DNA from: Hyperoodon ampullatus
Taxonomy: Eukaryota; Chordata; Mammalia; Artiodactyla; Ziphiidae
Reading direction: 5' to 3'
Assembly (NCBI GenBank): GCA_949752795.1
Contig: CATKHW010000366.1
Coordinates: 334,001 to 398,000 of the forward strand
Length of the DNA stretch: 64,000 bases
Position 1 is the first letter of the stretch, and every line of letters begins with the position of its first letter. The notes beneath the pieces are model-generated. The model made no database searches. It was given only the letters and a program-made list of their open reading frames with translations, and was not told where the DNA came from. A program made the position numbers and the translations under genes. Shown here piece by piece: positions 10,815 to 22,985 of this stretch.

Positions 10815-10819
10815 GTCCC
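10814..10819. other. Junction between the two satellite arrays
   Basis: To the left the sequence follows the 2.73-kb unit up to CCTCGG. To the right it follows the 1.74-kb unit from GTCCCTTTCACTGAGG. The string GTCCC occurs near the breakpoint in both parents (GGTCCCCC in one, GAGTCCCTT in the other), so microhomology-mediated joining with a small deletion is plausible. No extra sequence or target-site duplication is visible. Confidence 0.85.
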
Positions 10820-12552
10820 TTTCACTGAGGAAGGTGTAGGTCTTGTCTATTCCATAGCTTGTTTTAGGAACGGTACCTGTGCTTATATCAAACTCTGGTT
10901 TTATGCATCACCCCACCTCTCCTTCTCCATTAAGCACGCATAAGAGTGCTTTCCAAAGGTGAGACTCTGTTCTCTTTCCTAACTTAGTTTAAGTGTAGCC
11001 ATGTTTACAGGATCTTCATAAGTGATATCTTATGATAAGTTTCTTTTTCTGTGTGACTTATTTCACTTAGAATCATCGTACCTGAATCCACCCATTTTGC
11101 TGCTACTGGTCTTATGACATTGATTTCATGGCTGAGGGATATTCCATCGTACGTAAGTTCCACAATTTTTTGAACCATTTTTATATTTCCTGGCATATTT
11201 AAGGTGTACCCAAGTTGAGGTCCTTGTAAGCAGTGCAGCCCTAAATTTTGGGGTGGCTCTGTCTTATTGATTTTCAGTTTTCCCAAGGTATATTCCCTAG
11301 ACTGGAAGTGCCCTTGGCTCTGTAGCTCTGTTCTTTACTTTTTTAGGGAACACAATGCACTCCTCCAGAGAGGCAGTTGGCAATTTACATCCCACCCATC
11401 AGCGTAACAAGGCTCCTTGTTCTCCAGGGCCGGTCTTGCCTTTCTGGATTTTACACAGTTTGTGGATGTCCCTTTTGACCGGTGGGAAGTGATACTTCTT
11501 TGTAGTGCAGATTTGCATTGCCCGCTTGCTTGCTTGGCCAAAAAGGGCGTATGCGTTTTCTGCTGAATATAATCAGGAGAAAACGCATACGCCCTTTTTG
11601 GCCAAGTGCATCATTGTCGAAGTTGTGCCCATCTTCCTGTGCTTTAAAGGCGATTCCAACGTACCTCTTGAAATCTGTTTCCTGCTATTCTGCCTCGCTT
11701 TCAAGTCCGCCTCGTTGCCTTCCCTCAACAGATTTTTGGACGATAGTTGTCCTTTATTAATCGGCCAGTTTGTGAATTGCTGTGCCCCTGAGCTCCATTT
11801 TTCACCTCGTTTTTGGTGAGCTGACCGCAAGTCCAAAATTTTGGTTCAGGACCTATACTGGTTCCCGGTGGGGGGCTGAGACTTTGGTTAATTTTTCTTC
11901 CTGCCGGGAAGTTAGAGTGATATGTGCCCGTCCAAATGCCTAACAGCTACTGTCTCATTGGTTCTCCCTCTTCCCTTTCATCCTCTGCCAAATTGGCAAC
12001 CTGTGCGAACCAGGAGGTTAAAGGGTGTGTCTCTCCAAGTTGGGAGGTTGATAGTAAAGCAGAAGGAAAGTCAAACCGGAGCACCAGGAGAGGGACTATT
12101 CGTTGAGTTTTAGAAACCTTTCGTATTCACAGTGTGTCCGTTTTCTAGGTTTCCCGTACATGTTATAGCTGTAGTAATATTCCCTTCAACCTGGAGAGTT
12201 GGGACCCATGGAATGGGTGCCAGGCATTTGTGCTTTAAAGGGTCTGCATTTGCTCACCCAATCGCAACATTCGTCTCAGTCCCAAGTGTCCCCCCTTATG
12301 CCATATCCAGCTGTCATTGTAGATAGGGTCATTCCAGGTTTCATCAGAGACCCTGAAGGAATTGTAAAGAATTTCCCAGTTTTTTCGTTTTGTTTTTGAA
12401 ATTCCTTTTTATAGTGGGTTTCAGCTGATTCTCGCTGCCATGTTTATGCCAGTCTAGACACACTTGATTCCCTTACGGAGACATATCAATACATAGGTTT
12501 TAAGATTCTTACTAGTCAGATATATTCCTCTGAGGGAAATATGGGGTTTTGA
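10815..12552. repeat. 1.74-kb monomer 1
   Basis: First monomer, 1738 bp, directly joined to the 2.73-kb array. Palindrome at 11533-11606 with two mismatched arm pairs. Confidence 0.9.
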
Positions 12553-13600
12553 GTCCCTTTCACTGAGGAAGGTGTAGGTCTTGTCTATTCCATAGTTGGT
12601 TTTTGGAACGGTACCTGTGCTTATATCAAACTCTGGTTTTATGCATCACCCCACCTCTCCTTCCCCCTTAAGCAGGCATAAGAGTGTTTTCTAAATGTGA
12701 GACACTGTTCTCTTTCCTAACTCAGTTCAAGTGTAGCCATCTTTACAGGATCTTCATAAGTGATATCTTATGATAAGTTTCTTTTTCTCTGTGACTTATT
12801 TCACTTAGAATCATCGTACCTGAATCCACCCATTTTGCTGCTACTGGTCTTATGACATTGATTTCATGGCTGAGGGATATTCCATCGTACGTAAGTACCA
12901 CAATTTTTTGAACCATTTTTATATTTCCTGGGATATTTGAGGCGTACCCAAGTTGAGGTCCTTGTAAGCAGTGCAGCCCTAAATTTTGGGGTGGCCCAGT
13001 CTTATTGATTTTCGGTTTTTCCAAGGTATATTCCCTAGACTGGAAGTGGCCTTGGCTCTGTAGCTCTGTTGTTTACTTGTTTTAGGGAACACAATGCACT
13101 CCTCCAGAGAGGCAGTTGGCAATTTACATCCCGCCCATCAGCATAACAAGGCTCCCTGTTCTCCAGGGCCTGTCTTGCCTTTCTGGTTTTTACACATTTT
13201 GTGGATGTCCCTTTTGACCGGTGGGAAGTGATACTTCTTTGTAGTGCAGATTTGCATTGCCCGCTTGCTTGCTTGGCCAAAAAGGGCGTATGCGTTTTCT
13301 CCTGGATATATTCAGGAGAAAACGAATGCGCCCTTTTTGGCCAAGTGCATCATTGTCGAAGTTGTGCCCCTCTTCCTGTGCTTTAAAGGCGATTCCAACG
13401 TACCTCTTCAAATCTGTTTGCTGCTATTCTGCCTCGCTTTGAAGTCCGCCTCGTTGCCTTCCCTCAACAGATTTTTGGACGATAGTTGTCCTTTATTACT
13501 CGGCCAGTTTGTGAATTGCTGTGCCCCTGAGCTCCATTTTTCAACTCGTTTTTTGTGAGCTGACCGCACGTCCAAAATTTTGGTTCAGGACCTATGCTGG
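12490..13600 (-). mobile_element. L1 module A of the 1.74-kb monomer (described in monomer 2)
   Basis: On the minus strand this is an old L1 3' end: ORF2 C-terminal region followed by 3'UTR. Minus translation of 12743-13024 ends with ILSEISHTEKETYHKIS, which resembles the last part of L1 ORF2p, and the adjoining frame carries a degenerate copy of the LLHxWWxCKL motif. The GCTGAGGGATATTCCATCGT block (plus strand, about 12870) is the L1 antisense equivalent of a classic ORF2-end landmark. Homology continues on both sides of the palindrome insertion up to about 13,600. The module recurs once per monomer and is noncoding. Confidence 0.8.
13258..13345. other. Insertion in L1 module A: 14-bp stem-side sequence plus 74-bp palindrome (described in monomer 2)
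   Basis: L1 collinearity breaks right after TTTGCATT and resumes with TGCATCATTGTCGAAGTTG, which matches the next L1 positions. Between them lie 14 bp (TGCCCGCTTGCTTG) and the 74-bp palindrome 13272-13345. TGCAT occurs directly at both edges (13253-13257 and 13346-13350), like a short target-site duplication. This copy of the palindrome has three mismatched arm pairs. Confidence 0.75.
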
Positions 13601-13644
13601 TTCCCGGTATGTGGCTGAGACTTTGGTGAATACTTCTTCCTGCC

Positions 13645-13930
13645 GGGAAATTAGATTGATATATGCCCGTCCAAATGCCTAACAGCTACTCTCTCATTGG
13701 TTCTCCCTCTTCCCTTTCATCCTCTGCCAAATTGGCAACGTGTGCGAACCAGGAGGTTAAAGGGTGTGTCTCTCCAAGTTGGGAGGTTGATAGTAAAGCA
13801 GATGGAAAGTCAAACCCGAGCACCAGGAGAGGGACTATTCATTGAGTTTTAGAAACCTTTCGTGTTCACAGTGTGTCCGTTCTCTAGGTTTCCCGTACAT
13901 GTTATAGCTGTAGTAATATTCCCTTTAACC
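13645..13930 (-). mobile_element. L1 module B: second, older L1 3'UTR fragment (described in monomer 2)
   Basis: A second L1-like 3' end in the same orientation. Landmarks on the plus strand are the GTGCCCGTCCAAATGCCTAA block, the CCAAATTGGCAACCTGTGCG block (compare CTTTGGTAACCATAAG in L1) and TCTCTAGGTTTCCCGTACAT (compare TCTCTAGGTCCATCCATGTT in L1). Alignment is by eye and weaker than for module A. Confidence 0.55.
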
Positions 13931-14225
13931 TGGAGAGTTGGGACCCATGGAATGGGTGCCAGGCATCTGTGCTTTAAAGGGTCTGCATTTGCTCACCCAA
14001 TCTCACCAATCCTCTCAGTCCCAAGTGTCCAGCCTTATGCCACATCCAGCTGTCGTTGTAGATAGGGTCATTCCAGGTTTCATCAGAGACCCTGAAGGAA
14101 TTGTAAAAAAGTTCCCAGTTTTTTTGTTTTGTTTTTGAAATTCCTTTTTATAGTGGGTTTGAGCTGATTCTCGCTGCCATGTTTATGCCAGTCTAGACAC
14201 ACTTGATTCCCTTACGGAGACATAT
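13931..14225. other. Residual segment of the 1.74-kb monomer (described in monomer 2)
   Basis: About 300 bp that I cannot assign confidently to L1, including a T-rich tract near 14,120. Two CCAAT pentamers occur near 13,998-14,012. No gene is visible. It recurs in every monomer. Confidence 0.5.
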
Positions 14226-14291
14226 CAATACATAGGTTTTAAGATTCTTACTAGTCAGATATATTCCTCTGCGGGAAATATGGGGTTTTGA

Positions 14292-16030
14292 GGCCCTTTC
14301 ACTGAGGAAGGTGTAGGTCTTGTCTATTCCATAGTTTGTTTTTGCAACGGGACCTGTGCTTATATTAAACTCTGGTTTTATGCATCACCCGACCTCTCCT
14401 TCCCCCTTAAGCAGGCATAAGAATGTTTTCTAAATGTGAGACACTGTTCTCTTTCCTAACTCAGTTCAAGTGTAGCCATGTTTACAGGATCTTCATTGGT
14501 GATATCTTATGATAAGTTTCTTTTTCTCTGTGACTTATTTCACTTAGAATCATCATACCTGAATCCACCCATTTTGCTGCTACTGGTCTTATGACATTGA
14601 TGTCATGGCTGAGGGATATTCCATTGTACGTAAGTACCACAATTTTTTGAACCATTTTTATATTTCCTGGGATATTTAAGGTGTACCCAAGTTGAGGTCC
14701 TTGTAAGCAGTGCAGCCCTAAATTTTGGGGTGGCTCTGTCTTATTGATTTTCAGTTTTCCCAAGGTATATTCCCTAGACTGGAAGTGCCCTTGGCTCTGT
14801 AGCTCTGTTCTTTACTTGTTTTAGGGAACACAATGCACTCCTCCAGAGAGGCAGTTGGCAATTTACATCCCGCCCATCAGCATAACAAGGCTCCCTGTTC
14901 TCCAGGGCCTGTCTTGCCTTTCTGGTTTGTACACATTTTGTGGATGCCCCTTTTGACCGGTGGGAAGTGATACTTCATTGTAGTGCAGATTTGAATTGCC
15001 CGCTTGCTTGCTTGGCCAAAAAGGGCGTATGCGTTTTCTCCTGAATATATTCAGGAGAAAACGAATACGCCCTTTTTGGCCAAGTGCATCATTGTCGAAG
15101 TTGTGCCCCTCTTCCTGTGCTTTAAAGGCGATTCCAACGTACCTCTTGAAATCTGTTTCCTGCTATTCTGCCTCGCTTTCAAGTCCGCCTCGTTGCCTTC
15201 CCTCAACAGATTTTTGGACGACAGTTGTCCTTTATTACTTGGCCAGTTTTTGAATTGCTGTGCCCCTGAGCTCCATTTTTCAACTCGTTTTTTGTGAGCT
15301 GACCGCAAGTCCAAAATTTTGGTTCAGGATCTATGCTGGTTCCCGGTGTGTGGCTGAGACTTTGGTTAATTCTTCCTCCTGCCGGGAAGTTAGAGTGATA
15401 TGTGCCCGTCCAAATGTCTAACAGCTACTCTCTCATTGGTTCTCCCTCTTCGCATTCATCCTGTGCCAAATTGGCAACCTGTGCGAACCACGAGGTTAAA
15501 GGGGCTCTCTCTCCAAGTTGGGAGGTTGATAGTAAAGCAGATGGCAAGTCAAACCCGAACACCAGGAGAGGGACTATTCGTTGAGTTTTAGAAACCTTTC
15601 GTGTTCACAGTGTGTCCGTTCTCTAGGTTTCCCGTACATGTTATAGCTGTAGTAATATTCCCTTTAACCTGGAGAGTTGGGACCCATGGAATGGGTGCCA
15701 GGCATTTGTGCTTTAAAGGGTCTGCATTTGCTCACCCAATCTCACCAATCCTCTCAGTCCCAAGTGTCCAGCCTTATGCCACATCCAGCTGTCGTTGTAG
15801 ATAGGGTCATTCCAGGTTTCATCAGAGACCCTGAAGGAATTGTAAAGAATTTCCCAGTTTTTTTGTTTTGTTTTTGAAATTCCTTTTTATAGTGGGTTTG
15901 AGCTGATTCTCGCTGCCATGTTTATGCCAGTCTAGACACACTTGATTCCCTTACGGAGACATATCAATACATATGTTTTAAGATTCTTACTAGTCAGATA
16001 TATTCCTCTGCGGGAAATATGGGGTTTTGA
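14292..16030. repeat. 1.74-kb monomer 3
   Basis: 1739 bp; palindrome 15011-15084 with one mismatched pair. It shares the GATGTCATGGC and CCATTGTACG variants with monomer 4. Confidence 0.92.
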
Positions 16031-17769
16031 GTCCCTTTCACTGAGGAAGGTGCAGGTCTTGTCTATTCCATAGTTGGTTTTTGGAACGGTACCTGTGCTC
16101 ATATCAAACTCTGGTTTTATGCATCACCCCACCTCTCCTTCCCCCTGAAGCAGGCATAAGAGTGTTTTCTAAATGTGAGACAGTGTTCTCTTTCCTAACT
16201 CAGTTCAAGTGTAGCCATGTTTACAGGATCTTCATAAGTGATATCTTATGATAAGTTTCTTTTTCTGTGTAACTTATTTCACTTAGAATCATCGTACCTG
16301 AATCCACACATTTTGCTGCTACTGGTCTTATGACATTGATGTCATGGCTGAGGGATATTCCATTGTACGTAAGTACCACAATTTTTTGAACCATTTTTAT
16401 ATTTCCTGGGATATTTAAGGTGTACCCAAGTTGAGTTCCTTGTAAGCAGTGCAGCCCTAAATTTTGGGGTGGCTCTGTCTTATCGATATTTAGTTTTCCC
16501 AAGGTATATTCCCTAGACTGCAAGAGCCCTTGGCTCTGTAGCTCTGTTGTTTCTTTGTTTTAGGGAACACAATGCACACCTCCAGAGAGGCAGTTGGCAA
16601 TTTACATCCCGCCTATCAGCATAACAAGACTCCCTGTTCTCCAGGGCCTGTCTTGCCTTTCTGGTTTTTACACATTTTGTGGATATCCCTTTTGACTGGT
16701 GGGAAGTGATACTTCTTTGTAGTGCAGATTTGCATTGCCCGCTTGCTTGCTTGGCCAAAAAGCGCGTATGTGTTTTCTCCTGAATATATTCAGGAGAAAA
16801 CGAATACGCCCTTTTTGGCCAAGTGCATCATTGTCGAAGTTGTGCCCCTCTTCCTGTGCTTTAAAGGCGATTCCAACGTACCTCTTGAAATCTGTTTCCT
16901 GCTTTTCTGCCTCGCTTTCAAGTCCGCCTCGTTGCCTTCCCTCAACAGATTTTTGGACAATAGTTGTCCTTTATTACTCTGAAAGTTTGTGAATTGCTTA
17001 GCCCCTGAGCTCCATTTTTCAACACGTTTTTTGTGAGCTGAACGCATGTCCAAAATTTTGGTTCAGGACCTATGCTGGTTCCCAGTGGGTGGCTGAGACT
17101 TTGGTTAACTCTCCTTCCTTCCGGAAAATTAGAGTGATATGTGCCCGTACAAATGCCTAACAGCTACTCTCTCATTGGTTCTCCCTCTTCCCTTTCATCC
17201 TCTGCCAAATTGGCAACCTGTGCAAACCAGGAGGTTAAAGGGGCTGTCTCTCCAATTTGGGAGGTTGATAGTAAAGCAGATGGAAAGTCAAACAGGCGCA
17301 CCAGGAGAGGGACTATTCGTTGAGCTTTAGAAACCTTTCGTATTCACAGTGTGTCCGTTCTCTAGGTTTCCCGTACATGTTATAACTGTAGTAATATTCC
17401 CTTCAACATGGAGAGTTGGGACCCTTGGAATGGGTGCCAGGTATTTGTGCTTAAAAGGGTCTGCGTTTGCTCACCCAATCCCACCAATCGTCTCAGTCCC
17501 AAGTGTCCAGCCTTATGCCACATCCAGCTGTCGTTGTAGATAGGGTCATTCCAGGTTTCATCAGAGACCCTGAAGGAATTGTAAAGAATTTCCCAGTTTT
17601 TTTGTTTTGTTTTTGAAATTCCTTTTTATAGTGGGTTTGAGCTGATTCTCGCTGCCATGTTTATGCCAGTCTAGACACACTTGATTCCCTTACGGAGACA
17701 TATCAATACATAGGTTTTAAGATCCTTACTAGTCAGATATATTCCTCTGTGTGAAATATGGGGTTTTGA
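16031..17769. repeat. 1.74-kb monomer 4
   Basis: 1739 bp; palindrome 16750-16823 with three mismatched pairs. The CTCTGAAAG variant after the palindrome is shared in part with monomer 5. Confidence 0.92.
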
Positions 17770-19508
17770 GTCCCTTTCACTGAGGAAGGTGTAGGTCTTG
17801 TCTATTCCATAGTTGGTTTTTGGAACGGTACCTGTGCTTATATCAAACTCTGGTTTTATGCATCACCCCACCTCTCCTTCCCCCTTAAGCAGGCATAAGA
17901 GTGTTTTCTAAATGAGAGACACTGTTCTCTTTCCTAACTCAGTTCAAGTGTAGCCATGTTTACAGGATCTTCATAAGTGATATCTTATGATAAGTTTCTT
18001 TTTCTCTGTGACTTATTTCACTTAGAATCATCGTACCTTAATCCACCGATTTTGCTGCTACTGGTCACATGACATTGATTTCGTGGCGGAGGTATATCCC
18101 ATCGTACGTAAGTACCACAATTTTTTGAACCATTTTTATATTTCCTGGGATATTTAAGGTGTACCCAAGTTGAGGTCCTTGTAAGCAGTGCAGCCCTAAA
18201 TTTTGGGGTAGCTCTGTCTTATTGATTTTCAGTTTTCCCAAGGTATATTCCCTAGACTGGAAGTGCCCTTGGCTCTGTAGCTCTGTTCTTTACTTGTTTT
18301 AGGGAACACAATGCACTCCTCCAGAGAGGCAGTTGGCAATTTACATCCCGCCCATCAGCATAACAAGGCTCCCTGTTCTCCAGGGCCTGTCTTGCATTTC
18401 TGGTTTGTACACATTTTGTGGATGTACCTTTTGACCGGTGGGAAGTGATACTTCTTTGTAGTGCAGATTTGCATTGCCCGCTTGCTTGCTTGGCCAAGAA
18501 GGGCGTATGCGTTTTCTCCTGAATATATTCAGGAGAAAACGCATACGCCCTTCTTGGCCAAGTGCATCATTGTCGAAGTTGTGCCCCTCTTCCTGTGCTT
18601 TAAAGGCGATTCCAACGTACATCTTGAAATCTGTTTCCTGCTATTCTGCCTCGCTTTCAAGTCCGCCTCGTTTCCTTCCCTCAACAGATTTTTGGACGAT
18701 AGTTGTCCTTTATTGCTCTGAAATTATGTGAATTGCTGTGCCCCTGACCTCCATTTTTCAACTCGATTTTTGTGAGTTGACCGCATGTCAAAAACTTTGG
18801 TTCAGGACCTATGCTGGTTCCCAGTGGGTGGCTGAGACTTTGGTTAATTCTCCTTCCTTCCGGGAAATTAGAGTGATATGTGCCCGTACAAATGCCTAAC
18901 AGCTACTCTCTCATTGGTTCTCCCTCTTCCCTTTCATCCTCTGCCAAATTGGCAACCTGTGCGAACCAGGAGATTAAAGGGGCTGTCTCTCCAAGTTGGG
19001 AGGTTGATAGTAAAGCAGACGGAAAGTCAAACCGGGGCACCAGGAGAGGGACTATTCATTGAGTTTTAGAATCCTTTCGTATTCACTGTGTGTCTGTTCT
19101 CTAGGTTTCCCATACATGTTATAGCTTTAGTAATATTCCCTTCAACCTGGAGAGTTGGGACCCATGGAATGGGTGCCAGGCATTTGTGCTTTAAAGGGTC
19201 TGCATTTGCTCACTCAGTCTCACCAATCGTCTCAGTCTCAAGTGTCCCTCCTTATGCCAAATACAGCTGTCATTGTAGATAGGGTCATTCCAGGTTTCAT
19301 CAGAGACCCTGAAGGAATTGTAAAGAATTTCCCAGTTTTATTGTTTTGTTTTTGAAATTCCTTTTTATTGTGGGTATGAGCTGATTCTCGCTGCCATGTT
19401 TATGCCAGTCTAGACACACTTGATTCCCTTACGGAGACATATCAATATATAGGTTTTAAGATTCTTACTAGTCAGATATATTCCTCTGCGGGAAATATGG
19501 TGTTTTGA
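17770..19508. repeat. 1.74-kb monomer 5
   Basis: 1739 bp; perfect palindrome 18489-18562 carrying a paired change at arm position 10. Confidence 0.92.
18489..18562. repeat. Palindrome with paired change at arm position 10
   Basis: The left arm has GGCCAAGAAGGGC and the right arm GCCCTTCTTGGCC, where the reference has AAAAA and TTTTT. An A-to-G change is matched by T-to-C at the partner base, so all 37 pairs hold. Not a CpG site. Confidence 0.92.
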
Positions 19509-21247
19509 GTCCCTTTCTCTGAGGAAGGTGTAGGTCTTGTCTATTCCATAGTTGGTTTTTGGAATGGTACCTGTGCTTATATCAAACTCTGGTTTTATGC
19601 ATCACCCCACCTCTCCTTCCCCCTTAAGCAGGCATAAGAGTGTTTTCTAAATGTCAGACTCTGTTCTCTTTCCTAACTCAGTTCAAGTGTAGCCATGTTT
19701 ACAGGATCTTCATAAGTGATATCTTATGATAAGTTTCTGTTTCTCTGTGACTTATTTCACTTAGAATCATCGTACCTGAATCCACCCATTTTGCTGCTAC
19801 TGGTCTTATGACATTGATTTCATGGCTGAGGGATATTCCATCGTACGCAATTACCACAATTTTTTGAACCATTTTTATATTTCCTGGGATATTTAAGGTG
19901 TACCCAAGTTGAGGTCCTTGTAAGCAGTGCAGCCCTAAATTTTGGGGTGGCTCTGTCTTATTGATTTTCAGTTTTCCCAAGGTATATTCCCTAGACTGGA
20001 AGTGCCCTTGGCTCTGTAGCTCTTTTGTTTACTTGTTTTAGGGAACACAATGCACTCCTCCAGAGAGGCAGTTGGCAATTTACATCCCGCCCATCAGCAT
20101 AACAAGGCTCCCTGTTCTCCAGGGCCTGTCTTGCCTTTCTGGTTTTTACACATTGTGTGGATGTCCCTTTTGAACGGTGGGAAGTGATACTTCTTTGTAG
20201 TGCAGATTTGCATTGCCCGCTTGCTTGCTTGACCAAAAAGGGTGTATGCTTTTTCTCCTGAATATATTCAGGAGAATACGCATACGCCCTTTTTGGCCAA
20301 GTGCATCATTGTCGAAGTTGTGCCCCTCTTCCTGTGCTTTAAAGGCGATTCCAACGTACCTCTTGAAATCTGTTTCCTGCTATTCTGCCTCGCTTTCAAG
20401 TCCGCCTCATTGCCTTCCCTCAACAGATTTTTGGACGATAGTTGTCCTTTATTACTCTGCCAGTTTGTTTATTGCTGTGACCTTGAGCTCCATTTTTCAA
20501 CTAGTTTTTTGTGAGCTAACCGCATGTCCAAAATTTTGGTTCAGGACATATGCTGGTTAACGGTGGGTGGCTGAGACTTTGGTTAATTCTTCTTCCTGCC
20601 GAGAAATTAGAGTAATATGTGCCCGTCCAAATGCCTAACAGCTACTCTCCCTTTGGTTCTCCCTCTTCCCTTTCATCCTCTGCCAAATTGGCAACATCTG
20701 CGAACCAGGAGGTTAAAGGGGCTGTCTCTCCAAGTTGGGAGGTTGATAGTAAAGCAGATGGAAAGTAAAACCGGTGCACCAGGAGAGGGACTATTCGTTG
20801 AGTTTTAGAAACCTTTCGTATTCACAGTGTGTCCGTTCTCTAGGTTTCCCGTACATGTTATAACTGTAGTAATATTCCCTTCAACCTGGAGAGTTGTGAC
20901 ACATGGAATGGGTGTCATGCATTATTGCTTTAAAGGGTCTGCATTTGCTCACCAAATCTCACCAATCCTCTCATTCCCAAGTGTCCAGCCTTATGCCACA
21001 TCCAGCTGTCGTTGTAGATAGGGTCATTCCAGGTTTCATCAGAGACCCTGAAGGAATTGTAAAGAATTTCCCAGTTTTTATGTTTTGTTTTTGAAATTCC
21101 TTTTTATAGTGGGTTTGAGCTGATTCTCGCTGCCATGTTTATGCCAGGCTAGACACACTTGATTCCCTTACGGAGACATATCAATACATAGGTTTTAAGA
21201 TTCTTACTAGTCAGATATATTCCTCTGCGGGAAATATGGGGTTTTGA
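19509..21247. repeat. 1.74-kb monomer 6
   Basis: 1739 bp; palindrome 20228-20301 with four mismatched pairs. Its second half matches monomer 13 at an offset of about 12,161 bp (for example the rare GGCAACATCTGCG variant). Confidence 0.92.
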
Positions 21248-22985
21248 GTCCCTTTCACTGAGGAAGGTGTAGGTCTTGTCTATTCCATAGTTGTTTTTTG
21301 GAACTGTACCTGTGCTTATATCAAACTCTGCTTTTATGCATCACCCCACCTCTCCTTCCCCCTTAAGCAGGCATAAGAATATTTTCTAAATGTGAGACAC
21401 TGTTCTCTTTCCTAACTCAGTTCAAGTGTAGCCATGTTTACAGGATCTTCATAAGTGATATCTTATGATAAGTTCCTTTTTCTGTGTGACTTATTTCACT
21501 TAGAATCATAGTACATGAATCCACCCATTTTGCTGCTACTGGTCTTAATACATTGATTTCATGGCTGAGGGATATTCCATCGTACGTAAGTACCACAAAT
21601 TTTTGAACCATTTTTATATTTCCTGGCATATTTAAGGTGTACAAAAGTTGAGGTCCTTGTAAGCAGTGCAGCCCTAAATTTTGGGGTGGCTCTGTCTTAT
21701 TGATTTTCAGTTTTCCCAAGGTATATTCCCTAGACTGGAAGTGCCCTTGGCTCTGTAGATCTGTTCTTTACTTGTTTTAGGGAACACAGTGTACTCCTCC
21801 AGGGAGGCAGTTGGCAATTTACATCCCGCCCTTCAGCATAACAAGGCTCCCTGTTCTCCAGGGCCTGTCTTGCCTTTCTGGTTTTTACACATTTTGTGGA
21901 TGTCCCTTTTGACCGGTGGGAAGTGATACTTCTTTGTAGTGCAGATTTGCATTGCCCGCTTGTTTGCTTGACCAAAAAGGGCTTACGCGTTTTCCCCTGA
22001 ATATATTCAGGAGAAAACGCATATGCCCTTTTTGGCCAAGTGCATCATTGTCGAAGTTGTGCCCCTCTTCCTGTGCTTTAAAGGCGATTCCAACGTACCT
22101 CTTGAAATCTGTTTCCTGCTATTCTGCCTCGCTTTCAAGTCCGCCTCGTTGCCTTCCCTCAACAGATTTTTGGACGATAGTTGTCCTTTATTACTCGGCC
22201 AGTTTGTGAATTGCTGTGCCCCTGAGCTCCATTTTTCAACTCGTTTTTGGTGAGCTGACCGCACGTCCAAAATTTTGGTTCAGGACCTATGATGGTTCCC
22301 GGTGGGGGGCTGAGACTTTGGTTAATTCTTCTTCCTGCCGGGAAGTTAGAGTGATATGTGCCCGTCCAAATGCCTAACAGCTACTCTCTCATTGGTTCTC
22401 CCTATTCCCTTTCATCCTCTGCCAAATTGGCAACCTATGCGAACCAAGAATTTAAAGGGGCTGTCTCTCCAAGTTGGGAGCTTGATACTAAAGCAGACGG
22501 AAAGTCAAACCGGAGCACCAGGAGAGGGACTATTCGTTGAGTTTTAGAAACCCTTCGTATTCACAGTGTGTCCGTTCTCTAGGTTTCCCGCATATGTTAT
22601 AGCTGTAGTAATATTCACTTCAACCTGGAGAGTTCGGACCCATGGAATGGGTGCCATGAATTATCGCTTTAAAGGGTCTGCATTTGCTCACCCAATCTCA
22701 CCAATCGTCTCAGTCCCAAGTGTCCCTCCTTATGCCACATCCAGCTGTCAGTGTAGATAGGGTCATTCCAGGTTGCATCAGAGACCCTGAAGGAATTGTA
22801 AAGAATATCCCAGTTTTTTCTTTTGTTTTTGAAATTCCTTTTTATAGTGGGTTTGAGCTGATTCTCGCTGCCATGTTTATGCCAGTCTAGGCCCACTTGA
22901 TTCCCTTATAGAGACATATCAATACATAGGTTTTAAGATTCTTACTAGTCAGATATATTCCTCTGCGGGAAATATGGTGCTTTGA
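21248..22985. repeat. 1.74-kb monomer 7
   Basis: 1738 bp; palindrome 21967-22040 with four mismatched pairs. Its flanks match monomer 14 and its palindrome region matches monomer 11. Confidence 0.92.

Larger units (their letters stand above)
12553..14291. repeat. 1.74-kb monomer 2
   Basis: 1739 bp; palindrome 13272-13345 with three mismatched pairs. The stretch 13,862-14,065 is almost identical to 15,601-15,804 in monomer 3. Confidence 0.92.

Noticed and set aside
13251..13258. ATTTGCAT octamer beside each palindrome as an Oct-factor site
   Set aside because: The same octamer is part of the ancestral L1 sequence and also occurs in the 2.73-kb L1 fragment, so its conservation needs no regulatory explanation.
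13990..14015. CCAAT pentamers (CCCAATCTCACCAATC) and ATTGG in each monomer as NF-Y promoter elements
   Set aside because: Short motifs expected by chance; no TATA or initiator nearby and no sign of a transcript.
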